Positions 1-10,413 are shown, numbered from the stretch's first letter. The stretch is 50,035 nt of DNA from Nitrospiraceae bacterium UBA2166 (GCA_002328825.1 DCWI01000012.1:1-50035), one strand, 5' to 3'. Made by a program: numbers and translations. Notes: generated from the sequence alone by a model not told the origin.

Positions 1-1960
<1,960 letters not shown>

Positions 1961-2032
1961 CGCGAAGTCGTCACCAAAAAACGAAAAACATCATCAACAA
2001 TCAGACATGGAGAAAGAATGAAAGCGTCACGT

Positions 2033-2359
2033 TTACTCAGCCTCACCAGCTGCGAATCGCTCTTTCTTGCTGCGACGCACCGCTTCTTTGCCAGACTCAT
2101 AAGCAGACCCTAAGATCTTCTTTCCTTCTTCAAGAAGATCCTTCCCATGCTCAACAGCATTTTCAACATTCCCGCGAGCATCTTTCGCAATCCACGAGAT
2201 GTCATCTTCTGCCTTTTTTGCATACCCACGGATCATACGTCGCGTCTCATCTCCGGGTTGAGGAGTAAGAAGAAGCGCCAATCCAGCACCTAGCAGCGCG
2301 CCACTCAAAAACGAAAACGCCACAGCACCGCTTGAAAACCCTTCATCATAATGTCCCAT
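2033..2359 (-). CDS. YtxH-domain small membrane protein
   Basis: A 108-residue protein with one hydrophobic segment near residues 10-30 ending in LLLTPQPGDETRR, the YtxH hallmark, followed by a long charged amphipathic helix. The cellular role of YtxH proteins is poorly defined; several are linked to general stress. The start was placed at the ATG at 2357-2359 because a strong GGAGGAGG ribosome binding site sits just upstream; an in-frame start eight codons further out would bypass it. The gene overlaps the end of the DUF948 gene, so the pair is probably co-translated. Confidence 0.8.
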   Translation of the reverse strand: MGHYDEGFSSGAVAFSFLSGALLGAGLALLLTPQPGDETRRMIRGYAKKAEDDISWIAKDARGNVENAVEHGKDLLEEGKKILGSAYESGKEAVRRSKKERFAAGEAE

Positions 2360-2753
2360 TTGAACCTCCTCCTTTGTTGGCATCAGCCCTCTTTTTCATC
2401 GTTTCCGTTGCTGCACGCAAACCGGCGATGAGACTTGCGACATTCACCACTATTTTGAACGCATTTCCACGCACGAGATGGTGCACAGTGTCAACACTAT
2501 TTCCCACTTTGCCAAGTGCAGTGAACAAATGCGATGCCCTCGACACTCCATCCTTCACATCGCCAGAGATATCATTGCAATTACTGGCAGCTTCAGTCAT
2601 TTCATCAAACAGTGGATCAACTTTGGTGTTGAGCTGACGGAAAAACAATTCCGATTCCTTCGCAGTTTTACGAAGCTGATGAAGCACCGGAACAAGAAAC
2701 GCCACCAGTACAGCAAACGAGGCACCAATGAGTGCCCACGCAATATCAGCCAT
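2346..2753 (-). CDS. DUF948-family membrane-anchored protein
   Basis: A 135-residue protein with an N-terminal membrane helix (about residues 4-24: WALIGASFAVLVAFLVPVL) followed by a helical cytoplasmic or periplasmic domain, and a second weaker hydrophobic stretch near residues 100-115. This matches DUF948, whose function is unknown. The ATG at 2751-2753 is chosen because AGGA lies five bases upstream; a GTG four codons earlier is possible. The start overlaps the end of gatA by eight bases and the end overlaps the YtxH start. DUF948 and YtxH proteins are often adjacent, which suggests a shared envelope or stress role, but nothing here proves one. Confidence 0.75.
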   Translation of the reverse strand: MADIAWALIGASFAVLVAFLVPVLHQLRKTAKESELFFRQLNTKVDPLFDEMTEAASNCNDISGDVKDGVSRASHLFTALGKVGNSVDTVHHLVRGNAFKIVVNVASLIAGLRAATETMKKRADANKGGGSNGTL

Positions 2754-4203
2754 TTGAATCCTCACTTATAGGTGCCCGTTTCAGGTGCCAATCCGTTTCC
2801 TGTTCAAATGCAAAGGCAACCTGCAACAGAGTTAATTCATCAAACCAACGGCCCATAATCTGCATCCCGATTGGCAATCCATCGCGACTCATGGCACACG
2901 GAATTGAAATCGCCGGAAAGCCTCCCAGATTTGCCGAAATAGTATAGATATCGGAAAGATACATTTGTACAGGATCATCGGTCTTTTCGCCAAGTCGAAA
3001 TGCTGGAGTAGGCATCGTGGGAGTGACAATCACGTCAACCTCTTGAAACGCAGTCTCAAAATCTGAGCGAATCATTTCCCGTGCCTGCTGGGCTTTGCCA
3101 TAATAGGCATCATAATATCCAGCGCTCAACGCATACGTCCCCAACATAATACGACGCTGCGTTTCCCGACCAAACCCTTCCTTCCGCGTTTGACAATACA
3201 TCTCAAGCAAATCCTGACTCTGTGAGCTTCGATACCCGTATTTTACTCCATCATATCGAGCCAAATTCGAACTCGCTTCGGCGGTCGCAATGAGATAATA
3301 CGTCGCAATGCCATATGGAGTTGTCAACAATGATACCGCCTGGGGTTTCGCCCCACGCGAAATCAACACTTGCAATGCAGCACGAACCCCATCGTTGACA
3401 TCTGAATCAAGACCTTCCGCGAAGTACTCATCTGGAATACCAATCCGAATCTCGGACATATCCCGATGCAGAGCCTTCACAATCGTGGGAACAGGAATCG
3501 TAGCTGACGTGGAGTCCTTAGGATCGTGGCCGGCAATTGCTTCTAACATGATCGCGGCATCTGTAACATCTTTGGTGAGCGGGCCAATTTGGTCCAACGA
3601 AGACGCATACGCTATCAACCCATACCGAGACACTCTGCCATAGGTTGGCTTCATCCCAACCACCCCACAGCACGCTGCAGGCTGACGGATTGACCCACCG
3701 GTATCCGAACCAAGGGCAGCGATACACTCGTGTGCAGCGACAGCCGCAGCAGATCCCCCACTCGATCCCCCAGGAATACGCCCAAGGTCCCATGGGTTAC
3801 GCGTCGGTTGGAATGCCGAGTGCTCGGTCGACGACCCCATGGCAAACTCATCCATATTCGTCTTTCCTACAAGAACAGCGCCATGCTCTTCTAAACGCGT
3901 CATCACCGTAGCGTTATATGGAGGAACAAAATTCTCTAACATTTTAGATCCACATGTGGTGACAACACCTTCGGTACAGATGTTATCCTTAACCCCTAAA
4001 GGAATGCCCTGAAGAAGTGATCCTGCCTTATCTGAAAGTACCGAGGTCTTGGCAGGATCCGTGAGAACCGTGTGATAGGCTTGCACCGTGTCGTCCACAC
4101 GGGCTATTTGCCGATGAACCGCTTCTAAAAGTTCTTGAGACGAGAACGCCGCATTTGCAATTCCATCCGCGGCATCATGAATAGTCAGCTGATTCAGACT
4201 CAC
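2746..4203 (-). CDS. gatA: Aspartyl/glutamyl-tRNA(Asn/Gln) amidotransferase subunit A
   Basis: GatA is the glutaminase/amidase subunit that releases ammonia from glutamine for GatB. The 485-residue protein carries the amidase-signature Ser-cisSer-Lys triad: Lys72 in GVKDNI, Ser147 in GGSSGGS and Ser171 in GSDTGGSIRQ, with the spacing expected from known GatA structures. The start codon is GTG (4201-4203) and overlaps the panD stop as GTGA, indicating translational coupling. Its end overlaps the DUF948 gene. Gene order gatC-panD-gatA is unusual because an unrelated vitamin gene separates two subunits of one complex. Confidence 0.98.
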   Translation of the reverse strand: MSLNQLTIHDAADGIANAAFSSQELLEAVHRQIARVDDTVQAYHTVLTDPAKTSVLSDKAGSLLQGIPLGVKDNICTEGVVTTCGSKMLENFVPPYNATVMTRLEEHGAVLVGKTNMDEFAMGSSTEHSAFQPTRNPWDLGRIPGGSSGGSAAAVAAHECIAALGSDTGGSIRQPAACCGVVGMKPTYGRVSRYGLIAYASSLDQIGPLTKDVTDAAIMLEAIAGHDPKDSTSATIPVPTIVKALHRDMSEIRIGIPDEYFAEGLDSDVNDGVRAALQVLISRGAKPQAVSLLTTPYGIATYYLIATAEASSNLARYDGVKYGYRSSQSQDLLEMYCQTRKEGFGRETQRRIMLGTYALSAGYYDAYYGKAQQAREMIRSDFETAFQEVDVIVTPTMPTPAFRLGEKTDDPVQMYLSDIYTISANLGGFPAISIPCAMSRDGLPIGMQIMGRWFDELTLLQVAFAFEQETDWHLKRAPISEDSNG

Positions 4204-4625
4204 CTGTGCGTTCCACCAGCCGAGATACGTACATTGCCCTCATGAATACCCAGGTCCCATTGCGACGATTGGCGCTTTGAGACCATGTGATTGTTATGAT
4301 CAACGAGAACGATCGTCGGAGAGTGTTCCTGTGATTCTTCCTCATCATAAAGGGCATAACAAAATATGATCAGCAAATCACCAATGAGGCCCTTTCGTGC
4401 TGCGGGTCCATTGAGCGCGACAGTTCCAGACCCTGCCGGCCCAGGAATGATATAGGTTTCAAATCGCTCGCCATTATTCAGATTCGAGACCATCACAAGT
4501 TCGTAACACTGCAGTCCAGCTTCACGAATAAGATCCTCGTCAACCGTCAGGCTTCCTTCATAGGCGAGGTTGGCATCGGTCACCGTGACACGATGAAGTT
4601 TTGCACGCAACAATTGACGAAACAT
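4200..4625 (-). CDS. panD: Aspartate 1-decarboxylase
   Basis: PanD makes beta-alanine from aspartate for pantothenate and CoA. It is a pyruvoyl enzyme that self-cleaves between Gly24 and Ser25, and YEGSLTVD places these residues exactly there when the ATG at 4623-4625 (MFRQLLRAK) is used. GAAAGGA lies six bases upstream of that ATG, which decides against an in-frame start five codons earlier. The N-rich active-site region GPAGSGTVALNGPAAR is present. At 141 residues it is about 15 longer than the Escherichia coli enzyme because of a C-terminal tail. It sits between gatC and gatA and shares a four-base overlap with gatA. Confidence 0.96.
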   Translation of the reverse strand: MFRQLLRAKLHRVTVTDANLAYEGSLTVDEDLIREAGLQCYELVMVSNLNNGERFETYIIPGPAGSGTVALNGPAARKGLIGDLLIIFCYALYDEEESQEHSPTIVLVDHNNHMVSKRQSSQWDLGIHEGNVRISAGGTHR

Positions 4626-4649
4626 GATAAATCCTTTCAAAAAAGAAGG

Positions 4650-4934
4650 TTAATCCATAATTTTGGGGACTTGAAAGTGCCCATCAGCAGCCTCGGGAGC
4701 GTTCATCAACGCACGTTCCCTAGACAGAGAAACCTCAAGAGTATCTTCCCTCAACCCATTATGCAGAGGTGTGGACAAAGAAGGTGATCGCCCTTGAGTG
4801 TCCATCTTGTTGAGCTCATCAAAATAGGTAAGAATCTGACTTAACTGAGTGCTGAAGAGTTCGGTTTCGGATTCATCGATGCCGAGCCGAGCTAACTTCG
4901 CAACGTGTTGAACTTCATCCTTCGAAATTTTCAT
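4650..4934 (-). CDS. gatC: Aspartyl/glutamyl-tRNA(Asn/Gln) amidotransferase subunit C
   Basis: GatC is the small belt subunit that wraps GatA and stabilises it against GatB. The 94-residue protein has the family start (ISKDEVQHVAKLARLGIDESE), a central QILTYFDELNKMDT segment and a C-terminal motif ending VPKIMD. AGGAT lies about seven bases upstream of the ATG. The gap to panD is about 24 bases, so gatC and panD are very likely on one transcript. Confidence 0.96.
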   Translation of the reverse strand: MKISKDEVQHVAKLARLGIDESETELFSTQLSQILTYFDELNKMDTQGRSPSLSTPLHNGLREDTLEVSLSRERALMNAPEAADGHFQVPKIMD

Positions 4935-4957
4935 TGGGCTATCCTACGGTGGCGGAG

Positions 4958-5089
4958 TTACATAAATTTAACGCGCTGGCCTAAAAGTACAAGGATGCCG
5001 GGTAAAACGCACCCCATAAGTGCAAATCCCTGTGGATCAAGAGGGTCCGGTGTGATAGCCAGGACTCCTTCAAACTTGACCGCTTTCAT
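4958..5089 (-). CDS. Possible 43-residue small hydrophobic protein
   Basis: A short open frame on the minus strand begins MKAVKFEGVLAITPD and ends with a hydrophobic stretch (GFALMGCVLPGILVLLGQ) and a basic tail. It fills most of the gap between the EthD-like gene and gatC and ends 23 bases before gatC. The ribosome binding site is poor: AAGG abuts the ATG. The single hydrophobic segment with positive charges after it fits a tiny membrane protein, but I recognise no family and chance cannot be excluded. Confidence 0.35.
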   Translation of the reverse strand: MKAVKFEGVLAITPDPLDPQGFALMGCVLPGILVLLGQRVKFM

Positions 5090-5103
5090 CCTTATTTATC
5101 ATT

Positions 5104-5415
5104 TTAAGATACAACCTCGCCAATTAACACAACGGGTTTAGTATTCGTGAAATTTGGTATATCAGCAAATGCAGCGTCTGCCTTGGATAATGCTAAATCC
5201 ATCGCCGACTGATCTTCAAATACCAAAGTTGCAATAACATAATACCCAGCAGGAACATCTGGGCGCTCACCAGCAATGCCCTTCGTAATAAGCGTACTCT
5301 GGATATGCGCGCCCACGGTTTCGCCTACAATATTCAGATGCTTGCCAAAATAATAATCATAATCAAAATTTGTTGTTTCGGTAACCGGGTATAATACTTG
5401 CATAGAAACTGCCAT
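5104..5415 (-). CDS. EthD-family protein
   Basis: A 103-residue protein resembling EthD, a dimeric ferredoxin-like alpha/beta barrel first named from ethyl tert-butyl ether degradation clusters. Family features visible are the opening strand VLYPVTETTNFDYDYYFGKHL, with the conserved YY..KH pattern, the central GYYVIATLVFEDQSAMD helix-strand, and a final VLIGEV strand. Its substrate is unknown; many EthD proteins have no link to ether breakdown. No clear ribosome binding site precedes the ATG at 5413-5415. It lies 28 bases after glmS in the same direction and may be read with it. Confidence 0.75.
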   Translation of the reverse strand: MAVSMQVLYPVTETTNFDYDYYFGKHLNIVGETVGAHIQSTLITKGIAGERPDVPAGYYVIATLVFEDQSAMDLALSKADAAFADIPNFTNTKPVVLIGEVVS

Positions 5416-5443
5416 TGCTCATTCGAAAGGAGATCACCCCAAT

Positions 5444-7273
5444 CTATTCCACCGTAACACTCTTTGCCAAGTTCCTCGGCTGATCAACATCTGTCCCACG
5501 CAATGTGGCAATGTGATATGCCAACAACTGAAGCGGAGCGACCGTGAGAAACGGGGTAAACATGGGATCAGCATCGGGAATCCGATACACATCATCAGCC
5601 AAGCTCCCAATAATATCGTCACCTTCGGTCACAATCGCGACCACAAGCCCATTTCGAGCCTTCACTTCACGCACCGTACTCACCATTTTATCATATAAGT
5701 GGTCTCGTGGGGCCAATACAACCACCGGCATTTGCCTGTCAATAAGAGCAATGGGCCCATGTTTCATTTCCCCGGCTGCATACCCCTCTGCATGGATATA
5801 CGAGATTTCCTTAAGTTTCAACGCGCCCTCAAGGGCAATGGGAAAATTGAGGCCACGTCCAAGATAGAGTGCATTAGAATGCCTATAATATTTCGCCGCA
5901 ATCGCCTCAATTTCCTGTTCATTGGCTAAAATATGTGCAATTTGAGGCACAATTCCTACCAAGTTACGACACCACCTCACCCCATCTGCAGGAAGCAACA
6001 CTCCTCGCGTTCGTCCCAAAAACAGCGCCAGGAGATAAAATGCCGCGACTTGTCCCATAAAGGCTTTTGTTGACGCAACCCCAATCTCTGGGCCTGCATG
6101 GGTATACAAGACTCCATTGGCCTCACGCGTCATAGTGCTGCCAAGCGAATTGCACAGTGCAATGACATGCGCCCCATCAACAATTGCCGCGCGTGTTCCT
6201 GCCAAAGTATCAGCAGTCTCACCGGACTGAGAAACGCCGATCACAACATCGCCTTTAGTGAGTAACGAGTTGCGATGTCTAAATTCCGATCCCAACTCAA
6301 CATGAACCGGCAGTTTTGCTACCGTTTCAATGAGGTATTTCCCTATCAATGCGGAATGCCATGACGTTCCACAGGCCACCATCCACAATCGTTCCAAATT
6401 ACAAATGACTCCTGTGGAAATCCCAAGATCAGGGAGCAAGGCTTCGCCGTATTCTGGGTTATATTGGCCCATGATAGTATGGAGAATAGCTTGCGGTTGC
6501 TCATGGATCTCCTTGAGCATGAAATGCCGATAGCCTGCCTTTTCGGCCATCCCAGGGGTCCAATTGATGTGTATGGGAGCCTTCTCGCAAATGGCCCCAG
6601 CAAGATTGGTAATCGAAATCTGGCTGTTTTCAACCGTGCAAATTTCTCCATCCTCTAAAAAAATGACCTTCCGTGTATGATGTAGAATTGCAGGAATATC
6701 AGAAGCAATAAAGAACTCCGCGTCACCTAATCCAACCACAAGAGGACATCCCGCACGCGCCGCGACGAGTACTCCCGGAGCATCCTCGCTCAACATGACG
6801 ATGGCATAGCTGCCCATCAAATCCTTGAGCCCTAACCGAACAGCTTCCTGAAACAAATATCCTCTGCCCATCCATCGGTGAATAAGATGTGCCACCACCT
6901 CCGAATCGGTTTCTGACTGAAACACGTACCCATCACCTACAAGGTTCTGCTTCAACTCGACATAATTTTCAATGATCCCGTTGTGGACTAACACAAGATG
7001 ACCAGACCGATGAGGATGGGCGTTAACTTCGGTGGGTTCCCCATGCGTTGCCCACCGTGTATGCCCAATCCCTACAGTCCCTGGTATAGGCTCCCCATTG
7101 ATCATATTCTGAAGATTCACCAGCTTGCCGCTTGCACGCCATACGACAATATTTTTTTCATGAAAGGTAGCGATCCCCGCAGAATCATACCCACGATACT
7201 CAAGACGTTTGAGCGAATCCATCAGCAACGAAGAAGCCTGTTGTTCACCGGCATAACCCACTATTCCACACAT
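5444..7273 (-). CDS. glmS: Glutamine--fructose-6-phosphate aminotransferase (isomerizing)
   Basis: GlmS makes glucosamine-6-phosphate from fructose-6-phosphate and glutamine, the first step toward UDP-GlcNAc for peptidoglycan and lipopolysaccharide. The protein has 609 residues, the usual size. Met1 is followed by Cys2, the glutaminase nucleophile after Met removal, in MCGIVGYAG. The RWATHGEP and HNGIIENY motifs mark the N-terminal amidotransferase domain; two SIS sugar-isomerase domains follow (GTSWHSALIG and SQSGETADT; LGRGLNFPIALEGALKLKE) and the C-terminus ends LAKSVTVE. GAGG lies five bases upstream of the ATG and is directly preceded by the U-tract of a terminator-like hairpin, so expression may be tuned separately from glmU. 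Confidence 0.98.
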   Translation of the reverse strand: MCGIVGYAGEQQASSLLMDSLKRLEYRGYDSAGIATFHEKNIVVWRASGKLVNLQNMINGEPIPGTVGIGHTRWATHGEPTEVNAHPHRSGHLVLVHNGIIENYVELKQNLVGDGYVFQSETDSEVVAHLIHRWMGRGYLFQEAVRLGLKDLMGSYAIVMLSEDAPGVLVAARAGCPLVVGLGDAEFFIASDIPAILHHTRKVIFLEDGEICTVENSQISITNLAGAICEKAPIHINWTPGMAEKAGYRHFMLKEIHEQPQAILHTIMGQYNPEYGEALLPDLGISTGVICNLERLWMVACGTSWHSALIGKYLIETVAKLPVHVELGSEFRHRNSLLTKGDVVIGVSQSGETADTLAGTRAAIVDGAHVIALCNSLGSTMTREANGVLYTHAGPEIGVASTKAFMGQVAAFYLLALFLGRTRGVLLPADGVRWCRNLVGIVPQIAHILANEQEIEAIAAKYYRHSNALYLGRGLNFPIALEGALKLKEISYIHAEGYAAGEMKHGPIALIDRQMPVVVLAPRDHLYDKMVSTVREVKARNGLVVAIVTEGDDIIGSLADDVYRIPDADPMFTPFLTVAPLQLLAYHIATLRGTDVDQPRNLAKSVTVE

Positions 7274-7282
7274 ATATACCTC

Positions 7283-7308
7283 AAAAATAGTGCTGAGGAA
7301 GCAGCACT
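7283..7308 (-). terminator. Terminator-like hairpin directly upstream of glmS
   Basis: Read on the minus strand, a perfect 7-bp stem AGTGCTG / CAGCACT with a six-base loop is followed at once by ATTTTT. The U-tract runs into the glmS ribosome binding site (GAGG at 7279-7282). Because a start signal follows with no room for a promoter, this is more likely an attenuator or partial terminator in the glmS leader than a true operon end. Confidence 0.6.
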
Positions 7309-7320
7309 CAACAACTCACG

Positions 7321-7349
7321 AAAAACAGCTACGCTTAAAAAGCCTTAGC
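7321..7349 (-). terminator. Second, weaker hairpin with U-tract after glmU
   Basis: Minus-strand stem GCTA-GCTT / AAGC-TAGC with a small internal bulge (AG against G) and a three-base loop, followed by TG and five T. It starts two bases after the glmU stop. Together with the hairpin at 7283-7308 it gives two tandem terminator-like structures in a 78-base gap. Confidence 0.45.
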
Positions 7350-7351
7350 TC

Positions 7352-8743
7352 TTATTTTGTTTTCTGATTCCGCTTCAAGCTTCTCGCTGGTTTATTCACC
7401 TGTTTCGATCTGGCAATACCACAATCCTCTGGTGGAACATCTTTCGTAATCGTGGATCCTGCTGCAATTAGAGCACCCGCCCCAATTTTGACCGGCGCCA
7501 CTAATGCAGAATTGCTACCAATAAACGTGTCATCCTCGATGATCGTTTCATGTTTTTGTGTGCCATCATAGTTGCAGGTAATCGTGCCCGCGCCAATATT
7601 CACATCACGACCAATACGCGAGTCACCAAGATAGCTAAGATGGTTTGCCTTCGAGCCTTGTCCCAAAACCGTCTTCTTCATCTCGACGAAATTTCCGACC
7701 TTAGATCTCTGTTCAAGAATCGATCCCGGCCTCAGATGCGCAAATGGCCCAACAACGACCTCATCTTGAATCAGCGAACCCGAAATGACCGATGAATCAA
7801 GAATAGTGACTGCACAACCAAGCACACTATCAGTAATTCTCACACCAGAACGAATTACACAGTTCTCTCCAACCATTGTGGTACCCTCAAGCGCAGTGTG
7901 AGGATACACAACAGTATCCTGCCCAATCTCAACGGCATAGTCGATGTAAGTACTCTGTGGATCTACTAAGGTTACCCCGCTAGTCATAACACGCTCACGA
8001 ATTCTCCGTCGCATCACACCTTCGACATTTGCGAGATCCATACGGCTATTAATGCCATATGCCTCCGCAGGATCATCCAATAACAACGACACCACTCCAT
8101 TTCCTTTTGCCGCTGCAATCTTAACCGTATCAGTCAGATAGTATTCGTTTTGAGCGTTTTCTGGTTGAATCTCGTCAAGAGCGGAAAAGAGAAATGACGG
8201 AGTAAAAACATACGTGCCTGTATTAATTTCTGAAATTTTTTGTTCGGCTGGCGAAGCATCAACCTCTTCAACAATCCTTTCCACACGGTTATCCCCACTT
8301 CGAACAACTCGCCCATATCCTGTCGGATCGGAAACCCTGGCAGTTAACATCGTGACTGACGGTTGCTCATGGTCTTGGAGGGATAAAAGACGTTCAATTG
8401 TCTGATCAGTAAGCAAAGGGACATCACCATTGAGAATTAAGATTGCCTGGGTTTTTTCACCGATGGCAGATTTGGCAATCATAATGGCATCTCCAGTTCC
8501 ACGCTGCACCGGTTGTTCTACAATCGTCAACGAGAGATGTTGCTGAGTCTCTAAAAAACTTCGAACTTGCTCTCGTCCATGCCCAATCACGGGAACAATG
8601 ACATCAGGTTGAAGTCGCTGAGCAACATCAAGTGCATAGCGCAACATAGGAACGCCGGCAACGGGATGTAACACCTTTGGATGCACGGATTGCATACGCG
8701 TTCCTTGTCCCGCAGCAAGAATGATGACGGCAAGCCCAATCAT
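7352..8743 (-). CDS. glmU: Bifunctional GlmU: GlcN-1-P acetyltransferase / GlcNAc-1-P uridylyltransferase
   Basis: GlmU acetylates glucosamine-1-phosphate and then transfers UMP to give UDP-GlcNAc. The N-terminal Rossmann-type pyrophosphorylase domain starts with LAAGQGTRMQS and has LILNGDVPLL (metal-binding Asp) and EINTGTYVF. From about residue 250 the sequence turns into hexapeptide repeats of a left-handed beta helix, with the acetyltransferase motifs RPGS, KVGNFVEMKK, NHLSYLGD and GAGTITCNYDG. The length of 463 is typical. It starts nine bases after the DUF502 gene stop and has no strong ribosome binding site of its own. glmS follows, so two enzymes of the same pathway are encoded together. 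Confidence 0.98.
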   Translation of the reverse strand: MIGLAVIILAAGQGTRMQSVHPKVLHPVAGVPMLRYALDVAQRLQPDVIVPVIGHGREQVRSFLETQQHLSLTIVEQPVQRGTGDAIMIAKSAIGEKTQAILILNGDVPLLTDQTIERLLSLQDHEQPSVTMLTARVSDPTGYGRVVRSGDNRVERIVEEVDASPAEQKISEINTGTYVFTPSFLFSALDEIQPENAQNEYYLTDTVKIAAAKGNGVVSLLLDDPAEAYGINSRMDLANVEGVMRRRIRERVMTSGVTLVDPQSTYIDYAVEIGQDTVVYPHTALEGTTMVGENCVIRSGVRITDSVLGCAVTILDSSVISGSLIQDEVVVGPFAHLRPGSILEQRSKVGNFVEMKKTVLGQGSKANHLSYLGDSRIGRDVNIGAGTITCNYDGTQKHETIIEDDTFIGSNSALVAPVKIGAGALIAAGSTITKDVPPEDCGIARSKQVNKPARSLKRNQKTK

Positions 8744-8752
8744 GCTATTACA

Positions 8753-9427
8753 CTACCCCTCATCCTTTACGTGTTCGCCGAACAAGACATTTCCAGGGTC
8801 TCCATCTTTCATTGGCATACGTTGACCAGATGGGACATACAACCCACCCGATACAATCATTTTCATCGCATCATCAACACTAATAGAGAGCGAAACAGCC
8901 TCGTCCTCTGGAATCACGAGATAATAGCCAGAAGTCGGATTCGGAGCGGTCGGGACATAGACGTTAATCAATGGTTTTGGAGAAATATGTTGCATTTCGT
9001 GAGGAACGACTCCTGTGACAAACGCAAAACAATAACAGCCGTTCTTCGGAAACTGAATCATGACAACTTTGCGAAACTTATCCTTCTGCTGAATGGAAAT
9101 AATATCAGTCACCGATTGCAGTGTGGAGTAGATGCCCTGAACAATAGGCACACTTTTCACCCATGCTTCCCATCTCTGATGCAGTTGCTGCCCAACTATG
9201 TTTGTTGTCAGTACTCCAGCTAGCAGGACCACACCAATAAGCATGACAATTCCAAGCCCTGGGATATACCAACCAGTCAAACCAGAAAAAAGATCTCCAA
9301 AAATTCCGTCAAAAAAAGCAAGGAGCGTTTGCAGGATAAGAAAAGTTCCCCAGATCGGGATTACGACCAGAAGACCAGTGAAAAAGTAACGTTTTAGCTT
9401 AGCCTTATCGAGGGTCATCGGCAACAT
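8753..9427 (-). CDS. DUF502 integral membrane protein
   Basis: A 224-residue inner-membrane protein of the DUF502 family, function unknown. It has two strong membrane helices: about residues 14-38 (FFTGLLVVIPIWGTFLILQT) and 53-80 (GLGIVMLIGVVLLAGVLTT). The family motif PIVQGIYSTLQSV and the later VPTAPNPTSGYYLVIPEDE are visible, the latter being highly typical of DUF502. The first ATG (9425-9427) is used; a second three codons in is equally possible and neither has a clear ribosome binding site. It is the first gene of the leftward operon with glmU, and is divergent from tmk. Confidence 0.85.
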   Translation of the reverse strand: MLPMTLDKAKLKRYFFTGLLVVIPIWGTFLILQTLLAFFDGIFGDLFSGLTGWYIPGLGIVMLIGVVLLAGVLTTNIVGQQLHQRWEAWVKSVPIVQGIYSTLQSVTDIISIQQKDKFRKVVMIQFPKNGCYCFAFVTGVVPHEMQHISPKPLINVYVPTAPNPTSGYYLVIPEDEAVSLSISVDDAMKMIVSGGLYVPSGQRMPMKDGDPGNVLFGEHVKDEG

Positions 9428-9503
9428 TGAAATCAGAAATTATCATGAAATTTCAATAAGATGGGGATGATATCAGCCTTGTCAGCTGCCACGCAATGAT
9501 TTC

Positions 9504-9532
9504 TTGCTATTCCCGATATCATGGGCTAGTAT
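9504..9532 (+). promoter_or_regulatory. Likely sigma-70 promoter for tmk
   Basis: TTGCTA (9504-9509), a 17-base spacer and TAGTAT (9527-9532) lie 42 bases before the tmk ATG in the divergent tmk / DUF502 gap. The spacer contains GATATCAT, which is an inverted copy of ATGATATC at 9467-9474, so an operator spanning both is conceivable. Confidence 0.45.
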
Positions 9533-9574
9533 CCGGCTCGGATTTTGGGCTGCCTGCCAGATAGCGTCACTTTT

Positions 9575-10222
9575 ATGAAAACAAAACGTCATTTCGGAAC
9601 ATTCATCACGCTCGAGGGAGGAGAAGGAAGTGGGAAAACAACTCAAGCCCCTCATTTAGCCCAGTACCTACAATCGACTGGGTACCCCGTCTTGATGACC
9701 AAAGAGCCCGGGGGAACAGCATCTGGTCGATTGATACGCTCAATTCTCCTCAAGAACACCACCAATCCAATTGATTCCAAATGTGAACTATTCCTCTATC
9801 TCGCAGATAGAGCACAACACGTTACAGAAGTTGTGAAACCCGCATTGGAAGCGGGAAAGATTGTCATTTGCGACCGCCATGCCGATGCAACCGTGGCCTA
9901 CCAAGCATTTGGAAGAGAATTAAATTTGAAGTTCATTACAGTCCTCAACCGTTTTTCCACCGGAGGGTTGAAGCCAGCACTCACATTTCTCCTAGACCAA
10001 CCTCCCGAGGTGGGCCTAGCGCGATGCCGAAATCGCATGTCAATGAATAGGATTGACCGCGAGGAATTAGCCTTCCACAGACGTGTGAGGCGAGGATATC
10101 GTGAACTCGCACGCTCCAATTCCAAACGCATTCTGGTCATCGATGCCAAGCAAACTCCAGAGAAAGTCGAAGCCGCAATTCGCCGACATACCCAACGGTT
10201 TTTTAAGGAACAATTGTATTAA
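9575..10222 (+). CDS. tmk: Thymidylate kinase
   Basis: Thymidylate kinase phosphorylates dTMP to dTDP for DNA synthesis. The 215-residue protein carries the P-loop GGEGSGKT at residues 15-22, the EPGGTASG segment that contacts dTMP, and DRHADATVAYQAFGR, the family version of the DR.xDSxxAYQ motif. A basic lid region (RCRNRMSMNR) follows. The ATG at 9575 is preferred over a TTG ten codons upstream because residues before MKTKRHFGTFI do not belong to the fold. It is followed by a 191-base gap and then holB, its usual neighbour. Confidence 0.95.
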   Translation: MKTKRHFGTFITLEGGEGSGKTTQAPHLAQYLQSTGYPVLMTKEPGGTASGRLIRSILLKNTTNPIDSKCELFLYLADRAQHVTEVVKPALEAGKIVICDRHADATVAYQAFGRELNLKFITVLNRFSTGGLKPALTFLLDQPPEVGLARCRNRMSMNRIDREELAFHRRVRRGYRELARSNSKRILVIDAKQTPEKVEAAIRRHTQRFFKEQLY

Positions 10223-10413
10223 CAGAGTGCCAAAAACCCTCGTTAGTGCTCTCCGCTCGGTGTCTTCATTACAAGCACCTGTGTACGTCCCTAACCCTGC
10301 TCACCTAAAGCACAAGCCTTTTCAAGCCTCAGACAGATACCGTACCGTTGGTCAAGGATATCGCCATACACATAAACTCTGGAACACTCTAGGTTTTTAA
10401 CGGCCTCATAGAT

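Noticed and set aside
7274..7351. glmS ribozyme
   Set aside because: The leader is only 78 bases, shorter than the ribozyme core, and the glmS ribozyme is mainly known from Firmicutes; only hairpins are visible.
8681..9223. Plus-strand open frame of 180 codons
   Set aside because: It is antisense to the end of the DUF502 gene and start of glmU, both well supported; composition is unlike a real protein.
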